From CAZUZS01 sp964624795 (GTDB lineage: Bacteria > Calditrichota > Calditrichia > RBG-13-44-9), in the NCBI GenBank assembly GCA_964624795.1, contig CAZUZS010000004.1, forward strand, positions 1 through 64,000: a stretch of DNA of 64,000 bases. The letters run 5' to 3'. How positions within the stretch are numbered: position 1 is the first letter of the stretch; each line of letters starts with the position of its first letter. Under the pieces are notes generated by a model. It did no database searches. It was not told the DNA's origin and was given only the letters and a program-made list of their open reading frames with translations. Position numbers and translations under genes: made by a program. Positions 53,601 through 62,160 of the stretch are shown here, piece by piece.

Positions 53601-54767
53601 TCACAGGCGCATTTCGGGAATGAGTCGCTCTTTCATGGTCTCAACAAAATAACGATCAGTCATTCCGCCAATGAAGTCTCTGACCTTTTCCGCCGGATTG
53701 GTCGTCGAGATATATTCTTCGCTCTTCGAATCCAGAAAATCGCGAAAAACTCTCGATTCCATTTTCTTGATAGCGATATCATTCATAAAAATTTCAAACA
53801 GTAATTGGAATCCCCTTGAAATCGTATCGTGATCCTTTTTTAGCTGCTTGCTGTAATAGATGTTTTCATAGTTAAACTTTTTCAATCTTAGCAACAGGGC
53901 TGAGATTTTTTTGCTGAAACAAACATGAGCCTTGTCTGAGCTATTAAAAACCACATCCTTTACAAGAGTATCGATAATCTCCCCGTTGGTGCTGCCTAAA
54001 TTCTGCCGAAGATCTTCGGGAATGTCGCTACGCTGAATCAGGCCTATCCGGATGGCATCTTCGATATCTTGCCCAATATAGGCAATTGTGTCGGTAATTC
54101 GAACTACACAGCCTTCCAGGGTTGCAGGCATCATTTCGACCTGCTGGCCTGCTTTTCTCGACCTGATATATTGATTCAATTCATCTTCAGTTTTGTCCCG
54201 CTTTGGTCGAAGCACCTGGTCATGCACTTCACCGTCGTGAGAAAGAATACCATCCCTGACCTGGAAGGTGAGATTTAGTCCCCTCCCCTTTTTTGCCACC
54301 TGGTCCACGATGTGCAGACTCTGCAGGTGATGATGGTACTCTCCTATTCCATATGCTTTGCAGATATCGGAAAGAAATTTCTCTCCGTCGTGGCCAAACG
54401 GTGAATGACCGAGATCGTGGGCAAGTGCAATTGCTTCAACTAACTCCGTGTTCAATCTCAGAAATTTTCCGATGGTGCGGGCAACCTGCGAGACACTCAG
54501 CGTATGTATGCTGCGCGAGGATAACATTTCATCCAACTGGGATGCAAAATAGATCACCTGTGTCTTGCCGGAATATCTTCTAAACGCTCCGCTATACAGG
54601 ATCCGGTCTCGATCCAGCGCAAAAGGGCTGCGCGGTCCTTCCGCCTCCGGCGACAACCGGCGTGCTTCACCGCTGCGAGTTGCATAAGGAGAGAGATTGG
54701 ACTCCGCCTCCCCGGTAATCTTGTTGTAAAGATCGATTAAAAATTCATCAACATCAGAGCCGTTCAT
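53601..54767 (-). CDS. dgt: Deoxyguanosinetriphosphate triphosphohydrolase-like HD protein
   Basis: 388 residues. HD-domain dNTPase: RDRILYSGAFRRYSGKTQV, RSIHTLSVSQVARTIG, ALAHDLGHSPFGHDGE (HD pair) and ITDTIAYIGQDIEDAIRIGLI. Splits dNTPs to nucleoside and tripolyphosphate, controlling dNTP pools. Length fits the shorter dGTPase-like class; substrate preference unknown. Start ATG at 54767. Lies just downstream of the HPr-like remnant and upstream of DUF3108. Confidence 0.93.
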   Translation of the reverse strand: MNGSDVDEFLIDLYNKITGEAESNLSPYATRSGEARRLSPEAEGPRSPFALDRDRILYSGAFRRYSGKTQVIYFASQLDEMLSSRSIHTLSVSQVARTIGKFLRLNTELVEAIALAHDLGHSPFGHDGEKFLSDICKAYGIGEYHHHLQSLHIVDQVAKKGRGLNLTFQVRDGILSHDGEVHDQVLRPKRDKTEDELNQYIRSRKAGQQVEMMPATLEGCVVRITDTIAYIGQDIEDAIRIGLIQRSDIPEDLRQNLGSTNGEIIDTLVKDVVFNSSDKAHVCFSKKISALLLRLKKFNYENIYYSKQLKKDHDTISRGFQLLFEIFMNDIAIKKMESRVFRDFLDSKSEEYISTTNPAEKVRDFIGGMTDRYFVETMKERLIPEMRL

Positions 54768-54803
54768 GTATTTTCCGGAAAGGTTGATGACAATATTTAC
54801 GAT

Positions 54804-55170
54804 TTACTCTTGTTTATTACAACACCCTGCAGAGAAAACCACCTTGATGTGCCGCACCTCTCGAATGTTTCTATTTGAAGACAGCGTCATAAAAAGGATC
54901 AACGATGTCATCTGGTTTTCGGCACGCAAAACACTCTCAACATCTGAATATAACTTCAATCTTCCCAAATTGTTCAGTTGAGGACATGCCTGCTTCTGCT
55001 GCAAATCGACCGTTGAGTTTTGTCGCAACATAATTTCTTGATTCGCTTGGTCTGAAACGAAATCTCAGGAGGAAATGTTGGGCACACTCCATATATTTGT
55101 CGATAAGGACTGCAGCACATTTGGATCCTTCCTCCCCTACAATGCAGCGGATATCATCGGATAAAGTCAC
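54804..55170 (-). pseudogene. Apparently frameshifted HPr-like sequence
   Basis: No intact HPr gene is seen, but both halves can be traced. An upstream frame gives VATKLNGRFAAEAGMSST, aligning with HPr around the His15 region (normally NKLGLHARPA), with Phe at the His position. A second, shifted frame gives YSDVESVLRAENQMTSLILFMTLSS, aligning with HPr SDV...AKSIMGVMSL and keeping the regulatory Ser. The spacing between the two sites (29 versus 27 residues) fits one shift. The place, right after hprK and EIIA, is where ptsH is expected. Either a decayed HPr/Crh gene or an assembly indel. The matches are read by eye and moderate. Confidence 0.4.
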
Positions 55171-55175
55171 CTATC

Positions 55176-55556
55176 CTATGTTTCGATGCTAATTCCGCGT
55201 CGGGCATCACTTTCTATCATTTGAAGCAAATCGCTGATAGAAAATTGTTCCTTCTTGGTAAGAAAAGAAAATATCATTGGGAGGTTGACACCGGAAAGCA
55301 CATGGAAACCGGGATGAGCACGCGCCAACATCCTGGCTACCGTCCAGCAATTCCCCCCCCTCAGATCCACCATAACGACAGCTTGCTCAGGATTCCCTTT
55401 GGAAACAAGAAACTTTTCAAGGTTTTTGAGAAGCTGTTCAATGGTCACTTTATCATTCGTAAAAGGAAACAAATCATGGTGGTGGCCAAGGATGGTCTTT
55501 GCAGCAGTAGTTAACTCAAAAGCCAGCGATTTATGACAAATGACAATTCCGATCAT
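55176..55556 (-). CDS. Mannose-type PTS EIIA-domain protein
   Basis: 126 residues; ATG one base after the hprK stop codon (TAACATG), so coupled. EIIA-Man fold: IGIVICHKSLAFELTTAAKTILG with the phosphorylatable His in the normal position, DLRGGNCWTVARML, and HVLSGVNLPMIFSFL. Related to the stand-alone EIIA proteins that pair with HPr in PTS transporter-less systems. No EI, EIIB, EIIC or EIID gene is present, so a regulatory, not transport, role is likely. Confidence 0.88.
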   Translation of the reverse strand: MIGIVICHKSLAFELTTAAKTILGHHHDLFPFTNDKVTIEQLLKNLEKFLVSKGNPEQAVVMVDLRGGNCWTVARMLARAHPGFHVLSGVNLPMIFSFLTKKEQFSISDLLQMIESDARRGISIET

Positions 55557-55557
55557 G

Positions 55558-56553
55558 TTACTCAAAATCTTTATCCAGAAAATCTCGCATTTTTAATTCC
55601 AGCAGGTGTTTTCTTTCCTGTTGTCGCATTTTATCCATAAGCCGTTTGTTAAACTCTTTTGGTGTATGGTGACCATAAATTTTTAGCAATTGGTTTAAGG
55701 CTATGGTTTCGGCAATCACGGTAATGTTCTTTCCCGGGTTAATCGGCAAAACCACGAGGGGGATCTCAACCCCCAGGACGGTGGTCATCTGCTCATCCAG
55801 ACCGGTGCGATCATAATCCACATTGGAATCAAATTCTACTAACTGCACTTCGACCTCAACCCTTTTGTGAACACGAACTGCACGCACGCCAAATATTGCC
55901 CGAGAATCGATAAGTCCAAGCCCCCGGATTTCCAGGTGGTGTTCGGCTAGTTCCCGTCCTTCTCCCATCAGAATTTCTTCTGCCTTTTTGGTAATAATTA
56001 CTACATCGTCAGCAACCAGACGATGCCCTCTTTCCACCAGATCGAGCGCAATTTCACTTTTGCCAATTCCACTCCGGCCGGTAAATAAAACCCCGATTCC
56101 GTATACATCGACCAGCGTGCCGTGAACGGTTGTTTTGGGGGCGAATTCGTTATTCAGGTAATCATTCAGCAGGTGGGCAAAGGTTGTGGTGGAATACTTT
56201 GAACGGAAGACCGAAATCTGTCGGCGCGTCGCAATCGATATAAGCTCCTGCGGAACATCGTTATTATCTGTCACAACAAGGCAGGGGATCTCATAGCTGA
56301 ATACCCTTTCAATGCTTTCCCTTTTTTTCTCGTTGGGCAGACTAAGCAGAAACTGAATTTCGGTGTTGCCCAAAATCTGGATTCTATCGTAAGTAAAGAG
56401 GTCCAAGAAACCGGTGAGCGCCAACCCGGGGCGATTCAACTCCAGAGTCGTAATTTCCCGTTCGAACCCGGCATTTGAATTAAGCAATTGCAGTTTCAGT
56501 TTCTTTTGATTGTCAGAATAAAATGTGCCGATGGTAAGTTTTCGTTTTAACAT
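55558..56553 (-). CDS. hprK: HPr kinase/phosphorylase
   Basis: 331 residues, with GAGGAG 6 bases before ATG. N-terminal domain (~1-130), then the P-loop kinase domain: Walker A GRSGIGKSE, LVADDVV (catalytic acid), and the HprK signature LEIRGLGLIDSRAIFGVRAV. Phosphorylates or dephosphorylates HPr on Ser46 with ATP or PPi. A mannose-type EIIA follows and an HPr-like remnant after that. In organisms without a sugar PTS this pair forms a regulatory branch. Confidence 0.95.
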   Translation of the reverse strand: MLKRKLTIGTFYSDNQKKLKLQLLNSNAGFEREITTLELNRPGLALTGFLDLFTYDRIQILGNTEIQFLLSLPNEKKRESIERVFSYEIPCLVVTDNNDVPQELISIATRRQISVFRSKYSTTTFAHLLNDYLNNEFAPKTTVHGTLVDVYGIGVLFTGRSGIGKSEIALDLVERGHRLVADDVVIITKKAEEILMGEGRELAEHHLEIRGLGLIDSRAIFGVRAVRVHKRVEVEVQLVEFDSNVDYDRTGLDEQMTTVLGVEIPLVVLPINPGKNITVIAETIALNQLLKIYGHHTPKEFNKRLMDKMRQQERKHLLELKMRDFLDKDFE

Positions 56554-56851
56554 TTTATTCTCCTCAGTTACCTGAATAATTTGGAAAATTTTATGTTACC
56601 ATGCAATGATATTTTGCGTTTTTGTTTAACGAATTAATAAATTGCAGCTATTCGTACTATCGTGCCAGCTCCTGATTCTTGAATTACCGGGCCGTTCGCA
56701 CTTTTTATGAAAAAGTATTGCCGCGCTGAACAGACCACCTTGCGTCATGAAAATGCAAAACAAAGGTGACAAGTAACATGTGTACACATGATTTCAGCAC
56801 TTCGCCGTGGCAACCAGCATAGTAAAATTGGGGTTGCATTTTCTTCTTTCC
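56554..56851. other. Intergenic stretch between hpf and hprK
   Basis: 298 bases. A 68-codon frame at 56705-56911 runs through the hpf terminator and is spurious. Probably holds the hprK promoter; no boxes assigned. Confidence 0.55.
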
Positions 56852-56884
56852 ATAAAAAAACTCCCGCAAAATGATTACGGGAGT
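56852..56884 (-). terminator. Rho-independent terminator of hpf
   Basis: On the minus strand: a 7-base stem ACTCCCG/CGGGAGT with an 11-base loop, followed by TTTTTTATG. Starts 28 bases past the hpf stop. Confidence 0.85.
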
Positions 56885-56912
56885 CAGTATTTTATTCATT
56901 TTATATGACACT

Positions 56913-57224
56913 TTAAACGCTTACTGGCTTTACTTTTGCGGGAGATTTTTGTTTCTCCTTATATCTTTTTAATTGTCTCTCTGCCCTGTTCAATGCCAAA
57001 TCAAAAGATTTGCGCATATCTTCTCCTATTTCTTTGATAATGATCTGTTTGCTATGAACGTTGATACGGAATTCAGTGTAGCGGGATAATTTCTCCCACC
57101 CCAGGATGATATCCATATCCACTATCCCGTCATAATAGCGATCCAGTTTCTGCGCTTTTTCCTCAACATACTCCTTCAGATCATCTTTTAACTTAAAACG
57201 CCGGGCAGTGATACTTAAGTTCAT
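56913..57224 (-). CDS. hpf: Ribosome hibernation-promoting factor
   Basis: 103 residues with a strong AAGGAGG, 7 bases before ATG. RaiA/HPF fold: MNLSITARRFKLKDDLKEYVEEKAQKL, then WEKLSRYTEFRINVHSKQIIIK, and a basic C-terminal tail (RAERQLKRYKEKQK). Short form, lacking the long-HPF dimerisation domain. Silences ribosomes in stationary phase. Followed by a terminator and then hprK. Confidence 0.95.
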   Translation of the reverse strand: MNLSITARRFKLKDDLKEYVEEKAQKLDRYYDGIVDMDIILGWEKLSRYTEFRINVHSKQIIIKEIGEDMRKSFDLALNRAERQLKRYKEKQKSPAKVKPVSV

Positions 57225-57234
57225 GAAAACCTCC

Positions 57235-58164
57235 TTAAGAGTTTAAATGTTTGGATTTTGCATCTCTTTTGGATCGTGGGTGTGCATTTGCATATACGGA
57301 TTTTAATCGGTCCATGCTAACGTGTGTGTAAATCTGTGTGGTGGAAAGACTCGAATGTCCTAATAATTCTTTTACTGTAAGAAGATCGGCTCCCCGATCC
57401 AGGAGATGTGTAGCAAAAGTATGCCGCAATACATGCGGACTCAAGTGTTCCTCCTCCGATATTTGTCCCAGGTATTTTTTAACCATATTTTGAATAGCTA
57501 GAGGATAAAGCGGTTTCCCTTTGAGGTTCACAAAAACAACTTCGGGATATTCGAATACCTTTATTTTTTCCTCCCTGATCTTTAGATACTCGCTTACTGA
57601 TTTAGCAGCATATCTGCCAATCGGAACCATGCGTTCCTTTTTTCTTTTTCCTTCTACTATTATATAATCTCTCTTCAGATAAATTTGTTTCAATTTTAGT
57701 TGGATTAATTCCGCAAGGCGAATGCCGCATCCATAGAACAATTCCAGAATGGCGCGATCGCGTAGGCCAATGAAGGTATCGCCGGGCGGAAGTTCCATTA
57801 ATTTTCTCGTCTGCTTTTCATCTAACACAACAGGCAGCATTCTATCCAGTTTTGGGGCGTGAACTGCAGCCGCCACATTTGTGTCGTTAACCTGAATTCT
57901 TTTGAGGTATTTAAAAAATGATTTGATTGCAGATAGTTTGCGAGCAATACTTCTTTTAGAAAGTCCATTTATAAATAGTGCCTCGACAAATTCTCTTACA
58001 TGATTACTATCGACCTGCTCCGGCACAACTTGACCGGTCGAAGTGCCGGAATGTAAAAATTCAATAAATTGTGATAAGTCGGTTTGATAGGATGTAAGCG
58101 TGTGGGCGGAATAGAGCCGTTCCGATTTCAGATAATCCAGAAAATTATCGAGATAGGTCCACAT
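57235..58164 (-). CDS. Tyrosine recombinase, XerC/XerD type
   Basis: 309 residues; ATG at 58164 shares one base with the topA stop codon (TAATG). Core-binding SAM-like domain (residues ~1-90) then the catalytic domain with the R-K-H-R-H-Y set: GIRLAELIQL (Arg), EGKRKKERMVPIG (Lys), SPHVLRHTFATHLLDRGA (His, Arg), LLGHSSLSTTQIYTHVS (His and nucleophile Tyr). Length and lack of cargo or att sites favour chromosome dimer resolution over an integron or phage enzyme. XerC versus XerD cannot be decided. topA-xer is a common order. Confidence 0.95.
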   Translation of the reverse strand: MWTYLDNFLDYLKSERLYSAHTLTSYQTDLSQFIEFLHSGTSTGQVVPEQVDSNHVREFVEALFINGLSKRSIARKLSAIKSFFKYLKRIQVNDTNVAAAVHAPKLDRMLPVVLDEKQTRKLMELPPGDTFIGLRDRAILELFYGCGIRLAELIQLKLKQIYLKRDYIIVEGKRKKERMVPIGRYAAKSVSEYLKIREEKIKVFEYPEVVFVNLKGKPLYPLAIQNMVKKYLGQISEEEHLSPHVLRHTFATHLLDRGADLLTVKELLGHSSLSTTQIYTHVSMDRLKSVYANAHPRSKRDAKSKHLNS

Positions 58165-60431
58165 TAATTCAATTTTTCTTCCAGTTTTTTTGTTTTGCAA
58201 CTGGGGCACTGCAGGAGGTATCCCTGGGCCCGGCTGATCTTTTCTACCATGAATGGATATCCGCACTTCTCGCATGCAATATTCACCGGTTTATCCCACA
58301 GGGCGAATTTGCATTTGGGATAATTGCTGCAGGAATAAAAAATCTTGCCCTTGCGGGACTGTCTCTGGACTATGGTGCCGCCGCAGTCAGCCTCCGGGCA
58401 GGTAACTCCGGTACTGATTGGCCGTGTATTCTTACATTTTGGGTAGTTCGAGCACGCCAGGAATTCGCCAAATCGGCCTCGTTTAACGACCATCGGTGCC
58501 CCGCAAACATCGCAGATTTCATCGGTTATTTTCTCTTCCGGCTCTTCCAGGGGCTTGGTATTCTTGCATTCAGGGTAGCCCGAACATGCGTAAAAACGTC
58601 CGTTCCGCCCCCAACGGATAACCATCGGGCGGCCACAGATTTCGCACTGGACTTCGGTTTCTTCCTGCAAATCTTTTTTGATCTCTTTTTTGTGTTTTTT
58701 CACACTCTCTAATGCATCGCTAAAGGGAGCATAAAAGCCGCTCAGGGTGTCTTCATAATTGGCTGCTTCCTGTTCTATTTTGTCAAGATTATTCTCCATT
58801 TCAGCCGTGAATTTTACATTAAAGATATCCGGAAAATGGTGTACTAACAATTTGTTCACCGTCATTCCCAGATCGGTTGGCATCAGGGTTCGTTCTTTAC
58901 GTTCGGTGTATTTCCTGTTGAAAAGTGTGGATATGATCTGGGCGTAGGTGCTGGGTCTCCCAATACCCAACTTATCCAATAGTTTTACGAGCGAGCTCTC
59001 CGTAAAACGCGGCGGCGGCTGGGTAAATTTCTGCTCAATTAAAAGATCCTCCAGCCGCAGAACCTGGCTCTCGCTCAGATCCTTCGGCATTCTTCCGGCC
59101 TGATCCGGCGCGCTTCCATCGCCATTCTCATCGGGTTGTTCATCGTAAGCCAGGAGATAGCCACGAAATGTAATGACTTCGCCTTCTGCACGAAATTCGT
59201 ATCGCCCCGCTTTTATGGTCACGATGGTCTTGTCCGCCTTTGCGGGCTTCATCTGGCAGGCAACAAACCGCCGCCAGATTAGCTCATAAATCTTATATTG
59301 ATCGGAAGTAAGGAATTTCTTCAGTTTTTTCGGCTCAAAATCCTGCTCAATATAAGTTGGACGAATCGCTTCGTGCGCATCCTGTGCCGACTTCTTTTTG
59401 CCGTAAACATTGGGCTTCGGCGGAACATAATCGGGACCGTAGGACGACGCAATATAGTTACGGATGTTCTGGATTGCTTCCTGGCTGATTCGTGTTGAGT
59501 CGGTTCTCATGTAAGTTATAAGACCAACATTTCCCTTTTCTCCCAAGTCGATGCCTTCGTAGAGCTGCTGGGCAATACTCATTATCCGGGAAGTCGTCAT
59601 TCGCAGGCGGCGAGAGGCTTCCTGCTGCAACGTGCTGGTAATGAACGGCGCGGGTGGATGCTTGGTCAATGTCTTTTTTTCAATCCCGGAAATTCGGTAC
59701 GTTTCTTTGAGAAGCGCTGTTTTATGCTGCTCGGCCTCTTCCTGGTTGGCGATCCGGAATTTTTGGGGATCCAGAAGATTTTCATCTATTCTAACCAGGC
59801 GTGCTTTGAAGATTTCCTTCGATGGTGTTTCCAGCATGGCGTCCACAGTCCAATATTCCACCGAAACAAATTTTTGAATCTCCTCCTCGCGCTCGCAAAT
59901 CAAGCGAAGCGCTACGGACTGGACACGGCCGGCGCTTAAACCCCGGAAAATCGTTTCCCATAACACCGGGCTGACCTGATAGCCGACAATGCGATCCATT
60001 ACCCGCCGTGCCTGCTGCGCATTGACACGATTTACGTCAATGGCCCGCGGGTTCTCAATAGCTCTCAACACGGCATTTTTCGTAATCTCGTTGAATTCGA
60101 TCCGGGTAACCTTGCCGTTTGCATTCCCTAACGTTTGTGCGATATGATACGCAATCGCTTCGCCTTCACGATCGGGGTCTGTTGCCAGCAGAATTTCTCC
60201 GGCATTCTTTGCCTCGGCCTTCAACTCCTTGATGATTTTATTTTTGCCTTTTATTGTGACATACTGCGGCTTGAAACCATCCTCAAGATCGACACCGAAT
60301 TTCGTCTTGGGCAAATCGATAATATGTCCTATCGAAGCGGCAACTTTGTAATCTTTGCCAAGAATCTTGTTTATGGTTTTGGCTTTTGCCGGAGATTCGA
60401 CAATTACCAGCTTTTTCAATTTGATTGTCAT
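58164..60431 (-). CDS. topA: DNA topoisomerase I
   Basis: 755 residues; ATG at 60431 begins MTIKLKKLVIVESPAKAKTI, the conserved TopA start (an earlier frame extension adds only a poor leader). TOPRIM (LATDPDREGEAIAYHI), the catalytic Tyr in TYMRTDSTRIS, and four C-terminal zinc ribbons (CEICG...CSGYPEC; CDVCG...CSNYPKC; CPEADCG...CSNYPKC; CEKCG...CPSCK). Relaxes negative supercoils. Preceded by smg, as in many bacteria. Confidence 0.98.
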   Translation of the reverse strand: MTIKLKKLVIVESPAKAKTINKILGKDYKVAASIGHIIDLPKTKFGVDLEDGFKPQYVTIKGKNKIIKELKAEAKNAGEILLATDPDREGEAIAYHIAQTLGNANGKVTRIEFNEITKNAVLRAIENPRAIDVNRVNAQQARRVMDRIVGYQVSPVLWETIFRGLSAGRVQSVALRLICEREEEIQKFVSVEYWTVDAMLETPSKEIFKARLVRIDENLLDPQKFRIANQEEAEQHKTALLKETYRISGIEKKTLTKHPPAPFITSTLQQEASRRLRMTTSRIMSIAQQLYEGIDLGEKGNVGLITYMRTDSTRISQEAIQNIRNYIASSYGPDYVPPKPNVYGKKKSAQDAHEAIRPTYIEQDFEPKKLKKFLTSDQYKIYELIWRRFVACQMKPAKADKTIVTIKAGRYEFRAEGEVITFRGYLLAYDEQPDENGDGSAPDQAGRMPKDLSESQVLRLEDLLIEQKFTQPPPRFTESSLVKLLDKLGIGRPSTYAQIISTLFNRKYTERKERTLMPTDLGMTVNKLLVHHFPDIFNVKFTAEMENNLDKIEQEAANYEDTLSGFYAPFSDALESVKKHKKEIKKDLQEETEVQCEICGRPMVIRWGRNGRFYACSGYPECKNTKPLEEPEEKITDEICDVCGAPMVVKRGRFGEFLACSNYPKCKNTRPISTGVTCPEADCGGTIVQRQSRKGKIFYSCSNYPKCKFALWDKPVNIACEKCGYPFMVEKISRAQGYLLQCPSCKTKKLEEKLN

Positions 60432-60551
60432 ACAGCCTTTCTTCCTGCGCAAATTGGGATTTCTTTGATACCCTTGGAATCGCAGGGTAGGAACGAACAC
60501 CCAACTGCTATTAACATAAACAATGCATATTAAATTTCAGGGAATCGCGTA

Positions 60552-61028
60552 TCAATGAATTTTGTCATTCCCGGGATAATACAGAGCGTCCGTATCGGAA
60601 AAACCAGTTTCCTTCCCTAATAGAATTTGTGTTGTAACCGATTTGACATCCTCCAACGTAACCAACTCCATACCCATCATAAGACAACGATCCAGAATAT
60701 GTTCCATCTGAAGTGGCGAAACCAGTTTTAATTTTTGAATCTGAATCAAAAAAGCGTAGGCTTCACCGGAAAACAACTTACTTTCAAATTGACTTAATAT
60801 TCTCAGGTTCCCCGTTTCGCCGCCGGAACCGTCATCATTCTTCCTTTTCCCGGTGGGACGATCAATAAATTCCGCTATCCATTCAACGGCTTCCTGAATA
60901 TCCTTTTCAGTATAGCCTTTTTCGAGCAATTTCTTTGAAAGTCTGTCTATATCGGGGAAATATGGTTCTTGCAACTGATTTATTTCGGCAATCAGGAATT
61001 CAATAATCTCAATGATTTTTTGTTGCAT
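60552..61028 (-). CDS. smg: Smg/DUF494-family protein
   Basis: 158 residues. The DUF494 pattern is visible in QQKIIEIIEFLIAEINQL, LSKKLLEKGYTEKDIQEAVEWI, RILSQFESKLFSGEAYAFLIQIQKL and HILDRCLMMGMELVTLEDVK. Located directly before topA, the position of smg in many bacteria. Function is not settled. Start has a weak site (GGGAAACAG). Confidence 0.9.
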   Translation of the reverse strand: MQQKIIEIIEFLIAEINQLQEPYFPDIDRLSKKLLEKGYTEKDIQEAVEWIAEFIDRPTGKRKNDDGSGGETGNLRILSQFESKLFSGEAYAFLIQIQKLKLVSPLQMEHILDRCLMMGMELVTLEDVKSVTTQILLGKETGFSDTDALYYPGNDKIH

Positions 61029-61256
61029 CTGTTTCCCAGTAATTTATGTCAAATTTAATGAATCGATAATTTAAAGCAATACTTTTTTATGGAATATTCC
61101 CCGGAGTTAAAGCCCATTTCCCAATCTCTTATTTTTATGGATGTTACGGTATAGGACATCCTTCTTCCCGATTATTACCATCGGCTTGTATATTTAAACA
61201 AACAATTTGTTCCAAAATTTAGTTTTTTTATATTTCACTAAATAGGGGTAGTCTTT

Positions 61257-62159
61257 ATGAAACGCAGACAATTTGTCAGGATGTCGCTTCAGGCAGGAGC
61301 CGCCTCAGTAATTTTGGGTCAGGGATTTAACTTGCTTGCAGCTCCCCCCGAGGAACCCGAGGCAGTTTGGATTAGCGGAGGTGAGCCCGAGGGATTATTA
61401 GCTGCCGCTTTGCAGGTTTATGGCGGAATGCAGCGATTTATTTCGCGCGGCGATGTGGTTGTCGTAAAGCCCAACATCGGATGGGACCGCGCGCCGCAGT
61501 TCGCAGCAAACACCAATCCCGACCTGGTGGCGGCTGTTATTAAGGCCTGTTTCGATGCAGGTGCTTCAAAAGTTAAGGTATTTGACCGAACGTGTAATAA
61601 TGCGCAGCGTTGCTACCGCAGCAGCATGCTGGAAGCAGTGGCAAAAGAGCATGGCGCCGATGTGGAGCAAGTGAGAGATTTCAGGTTCAGGGAAATCGCA
61701 TTGCCCGGCGGCGAAATTCTGAAAAAATGGCCGGTTTACAAGGATTACCTGGAAGCGGATAAAATCATCAACATTCCTATCGCCAAGCATCACTCCATGG
61801 CGCTGGTAAGCGGTGGGCTTAAAAATCTGATGGGTGTTATGGGCGGAAACAGGGGCGAAATACACAACCATTTTAACAAAAAGCTAATCGATATCGGGTC
61901 CAATATCCTTCCCACGCTTACGATTATTGATGCCTACCGAATTCTGCTTCGGAACGGGCCGGTGGGCGGAAATTTAGGGGATGTAAAACTCACAAAAACG
62001 CTGATCATGAGCCGGTGCACGGTTACCGCGGATTCATTGGCACTGCGCCTCTTCAACCGGCAGATCGAGGATATCCCTTACCTGAAGGAAGCGTATGCAA
62101 GAGGTTTGAACAAGTTTGATCCCGCGAATCTGAAATTGCAGCGGGTGGATCTGAGTTAA
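61257..62159 (+). CDS. DUF362-domain protein with twin-arginine leader
   Basis: 300 residues, with AGGGG upstream of ATG. The leader MKRRQFVRMSLQAGAASVILG has a twin-arginine motif with a short hydrophobic core, suggesting Tat export. The DUF362 core includes VVVVKPNIGWDR, GASKVKVFDRTCNNAQRCYRSSM and AKHHSMALVSGGLKNLMGVM. The usual C-terminal ferredoxin domain of longer members is absent, but the next gene, one base downstream, is a polyferredoxin that could supply it. Role unknown; an electron-transfer partner is inferred. Confidence 0.88.
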   Translation: MKRRQFVRMSLQAGAASVILGQGFNLLAAPPEEPEAVWISGGEPEGLLAAALQVYGGMQRFISRGDVVVVKPNIGWDRAPQFAANTNPDLVAAVIKACFDAGASKVKVFDRTCNNAQRCYRSSMLEAVAKEHGADVEQVRDFRFREIALPGGEILKKWPVYKDYLEADKIINIPIAKHHSMALVSGGLKNLMGVMGGNRGEIHNHFNKKLIDIGSNILPTLTIIDAYRILLRNGPVGGNLGDVKLTKTLIMSRCTVTADSLALRLFNRQIEDIPYLKEAYARGLNKFDPANLKLQRVDLS

Positions 62160-62160
62160 A

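Noticed and set aside
56705..56911. 68-codon minus-strand frame after hpf
   Set aside because: It overlaps the hpf terminator and has no ribosome site; low-complexity coding.
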